Assembly: GCA_966211765.1 (NCBI GenBank)
Contig: CBIHOV010000014.1
Coordinates: 1-64,000, forward strand
Origin: Paraflavitalea sp966211765
GTDB taxonomy: Bacteria; Bacteroidota; Bacteroidia; Chitinophagales; Chitinophagaceae
DNA: 64,000 bases
Direction: 5' to 3'
A program made the position numbers and the translations under genes. The notes under the pieces are model-generated. The model had not been told where the DNA came from. It worked only from the letters and a program-made list of their open reading frames with translations, and did not search any database. Positions 1 to 9,237 of this stretch are shown piece after piece (position 1 is the first letter of the stretch; each line of letters starts with the position of its first letter).

Positions 1-1
1 T

Positions 2-163
2 GCCCCCTTTTCAGAGAGCGTTCAGGCAATGTGTAGGCCTTGTGCAGGCCATGGTTGCATTACCCGGCGGCCTGATGGCCTGCTTAGTGCCTACGGATTG
101 CCTACGCTCCTTAGAGAACTGGCCCCCTTTTCATAGAGCGGTCAGGCAATACGTAGGCAATCC
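2..163. repeat. Imperfect direct and inverted repeats at the window edge
   Basis: Bases 2-38 and 122-158 are an imperfect direct repeat of about 37 bp (both begin GCCCCCTTTTCA and continue through GAGCG, TCAGGCAAT and GTAGGC). Inside the same stretch, GGATTGCCTACG (95-106) and CGTAGGCAATCC (152-163) form a perfect 12-bp inverted repeat. The sequence is built from recurring short words (GGCAAT, TAGGC, GGCC). An open frame across 42-353 is not convincing as a gene. From 164 to 499 I see no gene; only the 11-bp palindrome ACCTGCCAGGT at 394-404 stands out. Confidence 0.6.
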
Positions 164-499
164 GGAGGCAATCGGCAATCTTCACGACAACGTAAGGCAG
201 CAACCGGATGGTAACTGTACCGATTTTCTCCGTTGGACCAGCCAATCTTTTTTATCACAATTAAAACAATTCGAAATGGCAACATCAAAAGGAGTATGCT
301 CCGACAAGGTCATGAACCATCCGGCCTATGAACGTACTCGGGGAGGGCCGTGAGGGGTTTGCCAGGTTTTGCAGGACCGTGTAGCTAAGCTAAACCTGCC
401 AGGTCTCTAAGGTTCGACAAGCGTGAATAACTTGATTCAACGACATTAAGAGAGGTTGATCCGAGGACCATCAGGCTTCCTTGTGGGAGTAACCAAAAG

Positions 500-1258
500 C
501 TATATAGTTATTGTGGATGGTGACAGCTCTCCCTGAAGGATATAACCGCATACTTTCATGCCGGCCTTTAGGAGGGTGGATTTAGAGTTGATGTTTTTGA
601 TATTGCAGCGGGCAGCAGGAACCCTGCCCATGAGGTAGGCTTCTTTTTTCAGTTCCTGCACCATGAAACTGGCTATTCCCTGCCGGCGGTATTTTTCATT
701 TACCTCATAGTAGATATCGGCAAATGGCATGTTATAATTCAGCATCAGCCCCCCGGAGGCTACTTCCTCGTTTTGCAGGGTGATAATGTAAGCCCGGTCA
801 TTATCATTGGCATTGTCATTGTTTTCCGGCGGCTTCTTTTGAAAGATAAAGTCACCCTGGGGCAAATTGGTCTCAAAATGATCTTCAAAGAGGATCGCTT
901 CTGCGTAGATATTTCTGGCATGTTCAAACACCTGGCTTGCCAGGAGGGGATGATTGGTTTGGCATTCAATATACGGCGTACCTGCCACCTGGTAAAAGCG
1001 GGCAAAAGCCGCATGGGTCAGCTTCCGGTAGGGCTTCAATAGATAAAATTCGAATATAGCATCCCTGTCCTCCCGTTTGTTCCTACCCCACACAGCACCA
1101 TATCCAATAGTCTGATCGTCCAGGGTAAATCGCCAGGTATCAGCCCAGCCGTACAGGTGGCATTTATTGTGTACGAACTGCACGAGGTATTCCTGCAGGA
1201 ATAAAGCACGCAGGCCGGCGATCTCAGATAATTCAGTTTTAACGACTTGTATGTCCAT
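500..1258 (-). CDS. GNAT family N-acetyltransferase
   Basis: A 252-residue cytoplasmic protein with a GNAT fold in its C-terminal half. The acetyl-CoA pyrophosphate-binding motif is seen as YRRQGIAS near residues 190-197, followed by a helix (FMVQELKKEA), and the last strand carries N-x-N-S-KSTLLKAGM, typical of GNAT motif B. The N-terminal 150 residues have no recognised motif and may be a second, degenerate GNAT domain. The family transfers an acetyl group from acetyl-CoA to an amine; the substrate cannot be read from sequence. It lies 180 bp downstream of hmgA, separated by a terminator, so it is probably a separate unit. Bases 519-534, near its 3' end, match a dispersed repeat word found at 8145-8160 (15 of 16). 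Confidence 0.8.
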   Translation of the reverse strand: MDIQVVKTELSEIAGLRALFLQEYLVQFVHNKCHLYGWADTWRFTLDDQTIGYGAVWGRNKREDRDAIFEFYLLKPYRKLTHAAFARFYQVAGTPYIECQTNHPLLASQVFEHARNIYAEAILFEDHFETNLPQGDFIFQKKPPENNDNANDNDRAYIITLQNEEVASGGLMLNYNMPFADIYYEVNEKYRRQGIASFMVQELKKEAYLMGRVPAARCNIKNINSKSTLLKAGMKVCGYILQGELSPSTITI

Positions 1259-1347
1259 TACTGTGCGAAGATACCTTCTTTCTATCGGGAATTTATTATT
1301 ATGCTTCTAACTAATCATCGTGTATCAAAGGTTTGTAAGGCCATCCA

Positions 1348-1391
1348 GAAAAAAGGCCCTGCAACGCCATTATCACTGGTTGCAGGACCCT
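1348..1391 (-). terminator. Intrinsic terminator after hmgA
   Basis: On the minus strand GGGTCCTGCAAC (1379-1390) and GTTGCAGGGCC (1355-1365) form a stem of about 11 bp, followed by six T residues. It lies about 50 bp beyond the hmgA stop codon, in the right direction for that gene. Confidence 0.75.
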
Positions 1392-1437
1392 GTTTATTGC
1401 CTTTTTTGAAGATATCGAAGCATCCCATACAGCAATC

Positions 1438-2595
1438 CTACTCCGCCCAACTCATGGTATAGTTTGGATTTTCAATGGCCAACGCTTCTACCGTCAGTTG
1501 CAACGGGTGAAAGGTATCGACCATTACGGCCAGTTCTTTGGTTTCCTTAGCGCCGATGCTTTTCTCCACGGCACCGGGATGAGGGCCGTGGGGAATACCG
1601 CTGGGGTGCAGGGTGATCATACCCCTTGTTACATGCTTGCGGCTCATAAAATCGCCATCCACATAGTACAACAGTTCATCACTGTCGATATTGCTATGAT
1701 TATAAGGAGCGGGAACAGCCTGGGGATGATAATCATACAAACGGGGACAGAAAGAGCACACCACATAATTATTGCCCTCGAAAGTCTGGTGTACGGGCGG
1801 CGGCTGGTGCACCCGGCCGGTGATCGGCTCAAAATCATGGATACTGAAAGCAAAGGGATAACAGCAGCCATCCCAACCCACCACGTCAAAAGGATGGTGA
1901 CCGTAATGGATACCGTACAACATGCCTTTCTTTTTGGTCTTGATCAGGAAATCGCCTTTCTCATCAAAGGTGGGCAGGTTTTGCGGGGCACGGATATCAC
2001 GCTCACAATAGGGAGCATGTTCAAGCAGTTGCCCGTACTTGCTCAGGTATTTTTTGGGAAAGCGGATGGGACTGAAGGATTCCACGATGAACAGACGGTT
2101 ATGGCTATCCTTGAAATGGATCTGGTAAATGGTTCCCCGTGGGATCACCAGGTAATCGCCGTAGCCAAAAGGCAGTTCTCCATACATGGTGCGTAAAACG
2201 CCGCTTCCTTCGTGCACGAAGATCATTTCATCTGCATCGGCATTTTTATAATAATAAGCGTCCATACTGCCCGTTGGTGCTGCCAGCACCACATGACAGT
2301 CGTTGTTGACCAATACCGGTTTGCGGCTTTGCAGGTAATCTTTTTCCGGCTTAATGTTGAATCCCTCAAAGCTGCGGTGTTTCAGCATTTTCTCTTCTGC
2401 AATAACGGGCGCCACCTGCACGGGTTCATCGGTATGGATGATCTGTGTGGGCGGGTGGATATGGTAGAGCAGGGAGTAGTCGTTGGAAAAACCTTCTGTA
2501 GAAAACAACTGTTCTGAATACAGTCCGCCATCGGGTTTGCGGAACTGGGTATGACGTTTATGAGGGATCTGCCCAAGTTTATGATAGGAAGCCAT
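1438..2595 (-). CDS. hmgA: Homogentisate 1,2-dioxygenase
   Basis: A 385-residue iron-dependent ring-cleaving dioxygenase that converts homogentisate to maleylacetoacetate in tyrosine and phenylalanine breakdown. Family hallmarks seen are the cupin segment HEGSGVLRTMYGELPFGYGDY, the motif HHPFDVVGWDG, the block HQTFEGNNYVVCSFCPR, and the late iron-site region PAPYNHSNIDSDEL and HPSGIPHGPHPG with His and acidic ligands. It is shorter than the roughly 430-445 residue proteobacterial and animal enzymes, as is usual in Bacteroidota. ATG start at 2595. No other tyrosine-degradation gene (hppD, fahA, maiA) is adjacent, so the pathway is scattered or outside the window. Confidence 0.93.
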   Translation of the reverse strand: MASYHKLGQIPHKRHTQFRKPDGGLYSEQLFSTEGFSNDYSLLYHIHPPTQIIHTDEPVQVAPVIAEEKMLKHRSFEGFNIKPEKDYLQSRKPVLVNNDCHVVLAAPTGSMDAYYYKNADADEMIFVHEGSGVLRTMYGELPFGYGDYLVIPRGTIYQIHFKDSHNRLFIVESFSPIRFPKKYLSKYGQLLEHAPYCERDIRAPQNLPTFDEKGDFLIKTKKKGMLYGIHYGHHPFDVVGWDGCCYPFAFSIHDFEPITGRVHQPPPVHQTFEGNNYVVCSFCPRLYDYHPQAVPAPYNHSNIDSDELLYYVDGDFMSRKHVTRGMITLHPSGIPHGPHPGAVEKSIGAKETKELAVMVDTFHPLQLTVEALAIENPNYTMSWAE

Positions 2596-2866
2596 GGCAA
2601 TTGGAAGATTTGATATCCCGCGAGGCGGAATAAGTGATGAAAATAGAATACATCAAGAATATGCAGTAAGCTTTAAGCTACTGAAACCTGCCTTCGGGAA
2701 AGGCTGTCTTCCAGCGCCACCATCAGGAAATAGTATTTCCAGCGGCGTTTATCAATCCAATAGGTGAAATTGCGGTGAAAAGGCATATTTTCAATCGTTA
2801 CTATAAAGATAGGCAATACTATTTTATCATGACTTCTTCCTATTACACTACCGATCTGCCCATTTC

Positions 2867-3634
2867 CTATTTATGATAATTGGTCTCAAGGCCGAGGCGT
2901 TTGCGCGTTTCCATAGTAAACTTGAATTGTACTTCTGCAGGAGCCTGATCTCTGGTTACCTTATTAATGTCTTTCCAGTCTTTGGACCAAAGAAAGGGGA
3001 AAAACATAAATACTTTGTCGCCGGATAAACCGGCCACGTCCTTTTGCCAATCTTTCCACCTGAAACCTTCATAAAATTTGTCGAGGTTGGCATTAAAGCA
3101 AAAGTGTAAAAAGCCGGCATAAGTCATATTGAGGTCTTCCCATTCCAGGTTGTCCGGGGCCAGGTAATATACCGTGCCTATCTTCTCTGTGCTGAATGTG
3201 CCAGTATTAACAGCAAAAAAACCACCCAGCACATCATCGGCGATCAACCAATAACCCGGCGCTTCTCCATAAGTGATCAAAGATTTGCCCTTGTTCCATT
3301 CGGGCAGGGAGCGGTTGAGCCGGGTATTGCCTGAACCCAATATCCTTATCCAGCCGTGATCTATCAAAATACCACCGGTCATATAAACTACGGTGCCCAT
3401 GGGCGATTGGGTGGAGACCTGTGCTTTGAACAAAGCATCGCTGGCTTTGGCTGTATCAACAGGCAGTATTTCTACTTTGTTTTTAGCAGTGTCGATCCAT
3501 GATTTGATCAAGGGCCAGCCCGGATCATCTTTATTGATCAGGGCATCCACGGTGCGCATTTTATTTTGGGCTACATTGGTGAATGTTGCGGCTAACAAGC
3601 ATATAAAAAGAAAGCAACTTCGCATACCGATCAT
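2867..3634 (-). CDS. Secreted DUF2625 family protein
   Basis: A 255-residue protein with an N-terminal signal peptide (MRSCFLFICLLAATFTNVAQ). The body resembles DUF2625: the block NKDDPGWPLIKSWIDTAKNKVEILP followed by a repeated-Gly core GGILIDHGWIRILGSG, then PEWNKG and YGEAPGYWLIADDVLGGFFAVNTG. The function is unknown. Two ATG codons three codons apart (3634 and 3625) are possible starts; the second gives a more compact signal peptide. It is a lone gene, divergent from the phosphodiesterase at 3868, with 233 bp between them. The 271 bp downstream, up to hmgA, show nothing I recognise beyond the hmgA promoter region. Confidence 0.75.
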   Translation of the reverse strand: MIGMRSCFLFICLLAATFTNVAQNKMRTVDALINKDDPGWPLIKSWIDTAKNKVEILPVDTAKASDALFKAQVSTQSPMGTVVYMTGGILIDHGWIRILGSGNTRLNRSLPEWNKGKSLITYGEAPGYWLIADDVLGGFFAVNTGTFSTEKIGTVYYLAPDNLEWEDLNMTYAGFLHFCFNANLDKFYEGFRWKDWQKDVAGLSGDKVFMFFPFLWSKDWKDINKVTRDQAPAEVQFKFTMETRKRLGLETNYHK

Positions 3635-3867
3635 TAATTAGAGAAGACATTGTTGCGGAACGATACAATATTAGACCTAAAATAACCAATACTTCCCTTG
3701 CTCCCAATAAAGCTTTGTTATTGTATTTAGAATATCGTGCATGCCCTTTTTGACTGCCTGCTTCTTATTCTTTTTCTTTGTATCGCAATCAGCAGTGAAG
3801 AGCCCAAACGCAGGAGCCAGCCGACTTACTGAGACTTACTATATTTGCTGTTACATTTCATTCCTGC

Positions 3868-4362
3868 ATGACACGTATTGGACTTATTTCGGATACACAT
3901 AGCTACCTCGACCCGGCGGTATTTAAGCATTTTGAGCCTTGTGATGAGATATGGCATGCGGGCGATTTTGGCACACTTACTCTGGCCAACCAGCTCAGGG
4001 ATTTCAAACCACTGAAAGGGGTGTACGGTAATATCGACGGGAATGAGATCAGTAGTGTGTACCCGGAAAACCTACGCTGGACGTGTGAAGAAGTAGAAGT
4101 GTACATGACGCATATCGGTGGCTACCCTCCCCGGTACAATCCCACAGTAAAAAAAGAGCTTACTGCCCGCCCACCGCAACTATTCATCGCCGGCCATTCA
4201 CATATTCTTAAAGTGATATACGACGACAAACTGAACTGTCTGCACATGAATCCCGGCGCTGCCGGCAGGGAAGGCTGGCACAAAATACGCACCCTGATCA
4301 CTTTCGTAATAGAGGGGAAAAATATGAAGGACTGTAATGTGATCGAATTGGGAAAAAGGTAA
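3868..4362 (+). CDS. YfcE/MJ0936-type metallophosphoesterase
   Basis: A compact 164-residue calcineurin-like phosphoesterase without a signal peptide. All metal-binding blocks are visible in order: D-T-H at residues 9-11 (ISDTH), the HAGDFG block, the GNIDGN block, the H of YMTHIGG, and the paired GHSH motif followed by NPGAAGREG. This set is typical of the YfcE/MJ0936 family, whose members hydrolyse phosphodiesters with two bound metals; the natural substrate is generally unknown. It stands alone between two divergent or unrelated genes. Confidence 0.88.
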   Translation: MTRIGLISDTHSYLDPAVFKHFEPCDEIWHAGDFGTLTLANQLRDFKPLKGVYGNIDGNEISSVYPENLRWTCEEVEVYMTHIGGYPPRYNPTVKKELTARPPQLFIAGHSHILKVIYDDKLNCLHMNPGAAGREGWHKIRTLITFVIEGKNMKDCNVIELGKR

Positions 4363-4532
4363 GGGCGCCTGGCGGCTCCTTAGCTCTAAACACAAGAAAA
4401 CTTTATTGCTGGCAGGCCAACCTTCTCTTTAAAAAGTCGTATATTAAAGGTAGAAGAGACACACAAGGATTTCACCCACCAAATCTATAGTCATTGCTGC
4501 CATCCATTGTACATACCAATGGAAACTGTTGC

Positions 4533-7142
4533 ATGAGAAAAAGCTGTCTTGTCTTTTTCTTCCTTGTGGCATTTTTTAACGCCCGTGCAGACCACATTAC
4601 CGGCGGAGAAACCTACTATACACTCATCAGTTCTGCCAACGGCCAATACCGCTATCACGTTACCGTCAAGCTCTTTATGGATTGTTTCAGCAACCGGCAG
4701 TTCAGCAATCCCGGCATTATTGGCATTTTCAACAAGGCCACCGGCGTACGTTTCCAGGATGTGTCGGTGCCACTGGCCAACCAGGAAACCCTCAACCTGA
4801 CGGATGCGGGCCCCTGCATCACCAACCCGCCGGCAGTTTGCTACCGCGTAGGCTATTATGAATTTGATGTGACCTTACCTGCAACTGCCGATGGATACAT
4901 ACTGTCGACCCAGGTGAATTACCGGGTCAACGGCATCAGTAACCTGGTAAGTGGTTACAGCAATGTGGGTGCTACCTACAGCGGGGAAATTCCCGGTACA
5001 GGCGCTCATACCGATGGGCCCAAAAACAGCAGCGCCCGTTTTACCGGCAGTGATATGGTGGTGGTTTGCGCCAACAATTCCTTTTCTTACAGCTTTGCTG
5101 CGGCGGATGGTGACGGAGACGAGTTATTCTATTCATTTTGCGAGGCTTATGTTGGGGGATCGATCGGCGGCGGCGGAAATGCCACCCCACCCAATCCCCC
5201 GCCCTATTATTCAGTTCCCTATGGCAATGGCTATAATGGCGGCTCTCCACTGGGCAATAAAGTAAAGATCAATTCCACTACAGGCATGATCACCGGCATT
5301 GCTCCGCCGGAAGGCACCTATGTAGTAACAGTTTGTGTACAGGAAATACGTGACCACAAAGTGATAGCCACACAGCGCAAAGACCTGCAAATAAAGATCA
5401 CTTCGTGTAATGTAGCGGCGGCTTCCCTCCCGCCAGCCTATATGTTGTGCGATAATTCGCAGACAATTAACCTCGTTAATTTCTCCAGCAGCCCGCTGAT
5501 CAATACCTATAACTGGGAGATTGCCACAGCCGGCGGTACTACCATCTATACTTCAGTAGCGCCAACCTCCTCCTTTACCTTTGCCGACACAGGCATCTAC
5601 CAGGTGAAACTGGTGATCAACCGGAATGGTCAATGCGCCGACTCCTCCACAGCGCTGGCCAGGGTATACCCGGGATTTAAACCTGCTTTTACCTTCACGG
5701 GCATCTGTGTCAATAAACCCACTAAGTTCAATGATGCCACAACAACCGTATATGGACTGGTTGATCAATGGCAATGGGATTTTGGGCAACCCGGTGATCC
5801 TACGGGCAGCTCTTCTGATCAGCACCCTACTTATACGTACGCTTCGCTGGGGATCAAGAATGTGCAACTGATCGTTACCAATACGAAAGGATGTATCGAT
5901 ACGCTTGCTAAACAGGTACAGATCGTAGACAAACCACCCATCAGCCTGGCCTTCCGTGATACGCTGATCTGTATTCCCGATGCCGTACAATTAAAGGCTT
6001 CGGGGAGTGGCTCTTTTAGCTGGACCCCTGGTGTCAACATCATCAATGCCAATACGGCTACGCCTACGGTATCGCCCACGTCCACGACGCATTACTATGT
6101 AAACCTTGATGACAATGGTTGTCTCAACCGCGATTCCGTACAGGTACGTGTAGTAGACCATGTAACGCTGCAGGTAATGGACGATACCACCATTTGCCAG
6201 GGCGATGCCATCCTGTTGCACCTGGCATCTGATGGCCTGCGTTATGAATGGACGCCTGCACAACAGATGCCCAACCCTTATATCGCTTCTCCCGTTGCTA
6301 CCACAACATTTAATACACTGTACAAGGTCACAGCTTATATTGGCAGTTGCTCAACATTGGGTGATGTACAGGTAACTACTGTTCCCTATCCCTTTGCAAA
6401 TGCCGGCCCCAATGTGATGATCTGCCATGATGCAGCTGTTCAGCTGAATGGTAGCACCGACGGCAAAACAGTACAGTGGATGCCCGCAGCCAACCTGAAC
6501 AATGCCACCATCTTAAACCCATTGGCCAAACCTCCCGTTACCACCAATTACATCCTGGCTGCCTATGATAACAGGGGTTGCCCCAAGGCTGGTTTAGATT
6601 CCGTTCTGGTGACTGTATTACCCGATATTCTGGCTTATGCGGGCAGGGATACGGCGGCGGTAATAGGACAACCGCTTCAACTAAAAGCCAGTGGTGGTGT
6701 ACGATACAACTGGATCCCCGGCGAAGGTTTATCAGCTACCAATATTCCCGATCCTGTTGTCACCCATTTTACTCCTTCCAACGGCTTCAACTATAAAGTG
6801 ATGGTCTATAATGAGGCCGACTGCGTAGACTCTGCATTCATACAGGTAAAGGTCTTTAAAACACGTCCTTCTATATTTGTGCCCTCCGCTTTCTCTCCCA
6901 ACGGAGACCGGAACAATGATGTGTTCCGGTTTGTAGCAGCAGGTATGCAAAACGTGGAATTTTTCAATGTATACAACCGATGGGGGCAAATGGTATACAG
7001 CACCACCTCCGGAGCCAAAGGCTGGGATGGAACGCTCGGAGGCAAAGCCCAGTCGGCCGGCATTTATGTCTGGTCTGTAAGAGCTATCGATTATACCGGC
7101 ACAGTTTACTCGCAAAAAGGAACCGTCACCCTGGTCAGGTAA
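4533..7142 (+). CDS. Large surface protein with PKD domain and T9SS type B sorting domain
   Basis: An 869-residue secreted protein. The ATG at 4533 is preferred over one at 4494 because it opens directly into a signal peptide (MRKSCLVFFFLVAFFNARA). The mature protein begins DHITGGE, a start common in gliding-associated Bacteroidota proteins. A PKD-like domain (WQWDFGQPGD ... HPTYTYASLGIKNVQLIVTN) lies near residues 410-470, followed by repeated Ig-like modules with the pattern T-I-C-x-G-x(4-5)-L. The last 90 residues (FVPSAFSPNGDRNNDVF ... YNRWGQMVY ... GWDG ... GIYVW) match a gliding-motility-associated (type B) C-terminal sorting domain. It is probably an adhesin or matrix protein placed on the surface by type IX secretion. 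Confidence 0.9.
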   Translation: MRKSCLVFFFLVAFFNARADHITGGETYYTLISSANGQYRYHVTVKLFMDCFSNRQFSNPGIIGIFNKATGVRFQDVSVPLANQETLNLTDAGPCITNPPAVCYRVGYYEFDVTLPATADGYILSTQVNYRVNGISNLVSGYSNVGATYSGEIPGTGAHTDGPKNSSARFTGSDMVVVCANNSFSYSFAAADGDGDELFYSFCEAYVGGSIGGGGNATPPNPPPYYSVPYGNGYNGGSPLGNKVKINSTTGMITGIAPPEGTYVVTVCVQEIRDHKVIATQRKDLQIKITSCNVAAASLPPAYMLCDNSQTINLVNFSSSPLINTYNWEIATAGGTTIYTSVAPTSSFTFADTGIYQVKLVINRNGQCADSSTALARVYPGFKPAFTFTGICVNKPTKFNDATTTVYGLVDQWQWDFGQPGDPTGSSSDQHPTYTYASLGIKNVQLIVTNTKGCIDTLAKQVQIVDKPPISLAFRDTLICIPDAVQLKASGSGSFSWTPGVNIINANTATPTVSPTSTTHYYVNLDDNGCLNRDSVQVRVVDHVTLQVMDDTTICQGDAILLHLASDGLRYEWTPAQQMPNPYIASPVATTTFNTLYKVTAYIGSCSTLGDVQVTTVPYPFANAGPNVMICHDAAVQLNGSTDGKTVQWMPAANLNNATILNPLAKPPVTTNYILAAYDNRGCPKAGLDSVLVTVLPDILAYAGRDTAAVIGQPLQLKASGGVRYNWIPGEGLSATNIPDPVVTHFTPSNGFNYKVMVYNEADCVDSAFIQVKVFKTRPSIFVPSAFSPNGDRNNDVFRFVAAGMQNVEFFNVYNRWGQMVYSTTSGAKGWDGTLGGKAQSAGIYVWSVRAIDYTGTVYSQKGTVTLVR

Positions 7143-7149
7143 AGAATAC

Positions 7150-7232
7150 AGCTTCGAGCTGTGAGCCACGAGCTGCGAGCCTTTTGCTTCGATGTATTAG
7201 CTCGAAACTCGCAGCTCGCTGCTCGTAGCTTG
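7150..7232. repeat. GAGCT-word hairpin repeat between convergent genes
   Basis: CGAGCTGCGAG (7169-7179) and CTCGCAGCTCG (7208-7218) form a perfect 11-bp inverted repeat, inside about 80 bp composed almost entirely of permuted words such as GAGCT, GCGAG and CTCGTAGC. A second member of the family lies at 45888-45966. Both occur between convergent genes and may act as bidirectional terminators. This copy runs into the AraC-type gene and supplies its last codons and stop. Confidence 0.75.
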
Positions 7233-8102
7233 CCTCCTGTAAACTGATGGACTTACACTATACTTCTTTCTATAAGCCGTTGCAAAATGCTCCAGGTTAT
7301 TAAAACCGCAGGCGAAAGCGATATCACTAATGGGTTGTTGGGTATCGCCCAACAATCGTTTTGCCTGGTGCAGGCGAATACCCAGCAGGTATTGGTGGGG
7401 CGATACGCCCAGCACGGCTTTGAAGATCCGGCTGAAATGGAATGGGCTGGTATGGCAATGTTGCGCCAGCTGCTGCAAGGAGATATCCTCCCGGAAATGC
7501 TGCAGCAGGAATTCCTGCGCCCGCTCAATGGTAGGCAGGTGATATAATTTCAGCGCATCAGGCAATGGTGCTACAGTAGTTACATTGCCTAATCTGCCCA
7601 TCACAGCATCCAACAAGTGCAATACCAATTCATCCACGTACAATTTGGCAGGCGTGGCATGACTGATGGGTTGGCTGGCTTTCCCTATGGGCTGTACCAG
7701 CTGTAAAAAGATATGGTGCAGGTGGTCCAACGCTGCATTGCTGTTGATCACGATGGAATGCACATCGGGATTTTGCAGAAACCATCCTGCTTCCCGTGTG
7801 TAGTTGGCAGCGATCTGTTGAAAGAATGCAGGATTAAATCTAAAAGTAGTCGTTGTATCGGGTTGGTCATCTACATGACGAATGGTATACGGAAAGCTGG
7901 GTTTCGTAATCAATATCCGCCCGGTATGTACTTCCTCCTGCTTCCTGAAACTGCGGTATTCAAAAAATCCGGTCTGCATAAAGTCGATGCAAAAATAGTC
8001 GTTGTATTCGGGCTGACTAATGGAACAGGTATTGCAATAGCATTGGTAACGTACTGCATGGTATACATCAGAAGAAAACAATATGCGAATATCAGCGAGC
8101 AT
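7197..8102 (-). CDS. AraC family transcriptional regulator
   Basis: A 301-residue regulator. The ATG at 8102 (MLADIRIL) is preferred; an upstream in-frame codon at 8123 is also possible. The N-terminal 190 residues look like an AraC-type cupin/ligand domain (YFCIDFMQTGFFEYRSFRKQ). The C-terminal 100 residues hold two helix-turn-helix motifs: ISLQQLAQHCHTSPFHFSRIFK with VLGVSPHQYLLGIRLHQAKRLL, then PISDIAFACGFNNLEHFATAYRKKYSVSPSVYRR, the usual AraC signature. The final residues (about ATSSELRVSS) come from the GAGCT repeat and are unlikely to be functional. It is divergent from a DMT exporter, which it may control through the palindromes in the shared intergenic region. Confidence 0.9.
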   Translation of the reverse strand: MLADIRILFSSDVYHAVRYQCYCNTCSISQPEYNDYFCIDFMQTGFFEYRSFRKQEEVHTGRILITKPSFPYTIRHVDDQPDTTTTFRFNPAFFQQIAANYTREAGWFLQNPDVHSIVINSNAALDHLHHIFLQLVQPIGKASQPISHATPAKLYVDELVLHLLDAVMGRLGNVTTVAPLPDALKLYHLPTIERAQEFLLQHFREDISLQQLAQHCHTSPFHFSRIFKAVLGVSPHQYLLGIRLHQAKRLLGDTQQPISDIAFACGFNNLEHFATAYRKKYSVSPSVYRRQATSSELRVSS

Positions 8103-8140
8103 GTGCTTAAAGTTACCAAACATATGCCAGGTTTACCAAT

Positions 8141-8220
8141 GAGAGGTGACAGCTTTCCCTTGCGATGCGTACGAAAGGTGTCACCTCTCCTATTCGACGC
8201 AAACGAAAGGTGTCACCTCC
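8141..8220. promoter_or_regulatory. Palindrome cluster in the AraC/DMT divergent intergenic region
   Basis: GAGAGGTGACAGCTTTC (8141-8157) and GAAAGGTGTCACCTCTC (8173-8189) form a 17-bp inverted repeat with one mismatch. The palindrome AGGTGTCACCT occurs twice (8176-8186 and 8208-8218), spaced 32 bp, about three helical turns. This suits a regulator operator. However the related word AGGTGACAGC also occurs at 52975-52984 next to aroA, so a dispersed hairpin repeat is the alternative explanation. Confidence 0.5.
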
Positions 8221-8294
8221 CTAAAATTAGCAAGATTCCAAAGGTCGAATGACGGCATAACCCCGACCTTGTAACAGATTGAAAAAAGTAAACC

Positions 8295-9215
8295 ATGAAA
8301 CGTACTCAATGGACTGTATTACTGGCATTTGCAGCAATCTACATCATATGGGGCTCTACCTACCTGGCCATCCAGGTGGCTATCAAGGATATACCACCTT
8401 TCTTAATGTCGGCGCTGCGCTTCCTGGCAGCCGGCATGCTGTTAATGGGATGGTGCGTGTGGAAAAAGCAACCCATGCCTGACCGAAAGGTGATCGGAAA
8501 AAATACTGTCTGCGGCATCCTGATGTTGTTTGGTGGTACGGTATCGGTGACCTGGGCTGAACAATATTTGCCCAGCAGCCTGGCAGCAATCATTGTTGCT
8601 TCACTTCCCTTCTGGTTTATTTTGCTGGATACAAAACAATGGGCTTATTACTTCTCCAATAAAATGATCATTGCGGGGATGCTGATTGGTTTCGCAGGTG
8701 TAAGCTTATTGGTTGGATTTGGATCACGCTCCCAAACCAGCGACGGGACTGGCAATTACCTGGCCAGTATCCTGGTTATAATTACAGGCGGTATCGGCTG
8801 GACCATTGGTTCACTCTATTCCAAATACCGGCCGGCCAGCAGCAGCTTATTGATGAACGCTTGTATCCAGCTATTGGCTGCGGGCATATTCACCGGCATG
8901 ACAAGTCTGATTGCCGGAGAGCATCGTACTATCCTTTGGACAAAGGTGTCTGTCAACTCCTGGCTGGCATTGTTGTACCTCATAACGATGGGCTCCATTG
9001 TAGCCTATCAATCTTACCTTTATCTATTGAAAATAAGACCAGCGGCCCAGGTAAGCACCTATGAGTATGTGAACCCTGTAGTGGCCATATTGCTGGGCGC
9101 CCTCATCGCCAACGAATCGGTCACTTATGTACAAGTGATAGCGCTGATAGTTATTCTGAGCGGCGTATTGCTGGTGAATATGCCGAAGAAGGCGCAGGCA
9201 GGGAGTAAAAAATAA
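8295..9215 (+). CDS. EamA/DMT superfamily transporter
   Basis: A 306-residue inner-membrane protein with about ten hydrophobic segments and two EamA repeats. The first begins AAIYIIWGSTYLAIQVAIKDIPPFLMSALRF, the classic RhaT/YedA-like signature; the second closes with YEYVNPVVAILLGALIANE. DMT proteins export metabolites, amino acids or drugs; the substrate here is not predictable. It is divergent from the AraC gene and followed 23 bp later by a small monooxygenase-like gene, so the two may be co-transcribed. Confidence 0.88.
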   Translation: MKRTQWTVLLAFAAIYIIWGSTYLAIQVAIKDIPPFLMSALRFLAAGMLLMGWCVWKKQPMPDRKVIGKNTVCGILMLFGGTVSVTWAEQYLPSSLAAIIVASLPFWFILLDTKQWAYYFSNKMIIAGMLIGFAGVSLLVGFGSRSQTSDGTGNYLASILVIITGGIGWTIGSLYSKYRPASSSLLMNACIQLLAAGIFTGMTSLIAGEHRTILWTKVSVNSWLALLYLITMGSIVAYQSYLYLLKIRPAAQVSTYEYVNPVVAILLGALIANESVTYVQVIALIVILSGVLLVNMPKKAQAGSKK

Positions 9216-9237
9216 AACAACATAAATCTAACCTGAT

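Noticed and set aside
42..353. 103-residue open frame near the window edge
   Set aside because: It runs across the direct and inverted repeats, has no recognisable domain or ribosome-site context, and its composition follows the repeat words.
1498..2196. 232-residue plus-strand frame opposite hmgA
   Set aside because: It lies wholly antisense to a well-supported dioxygenase and has no family features.
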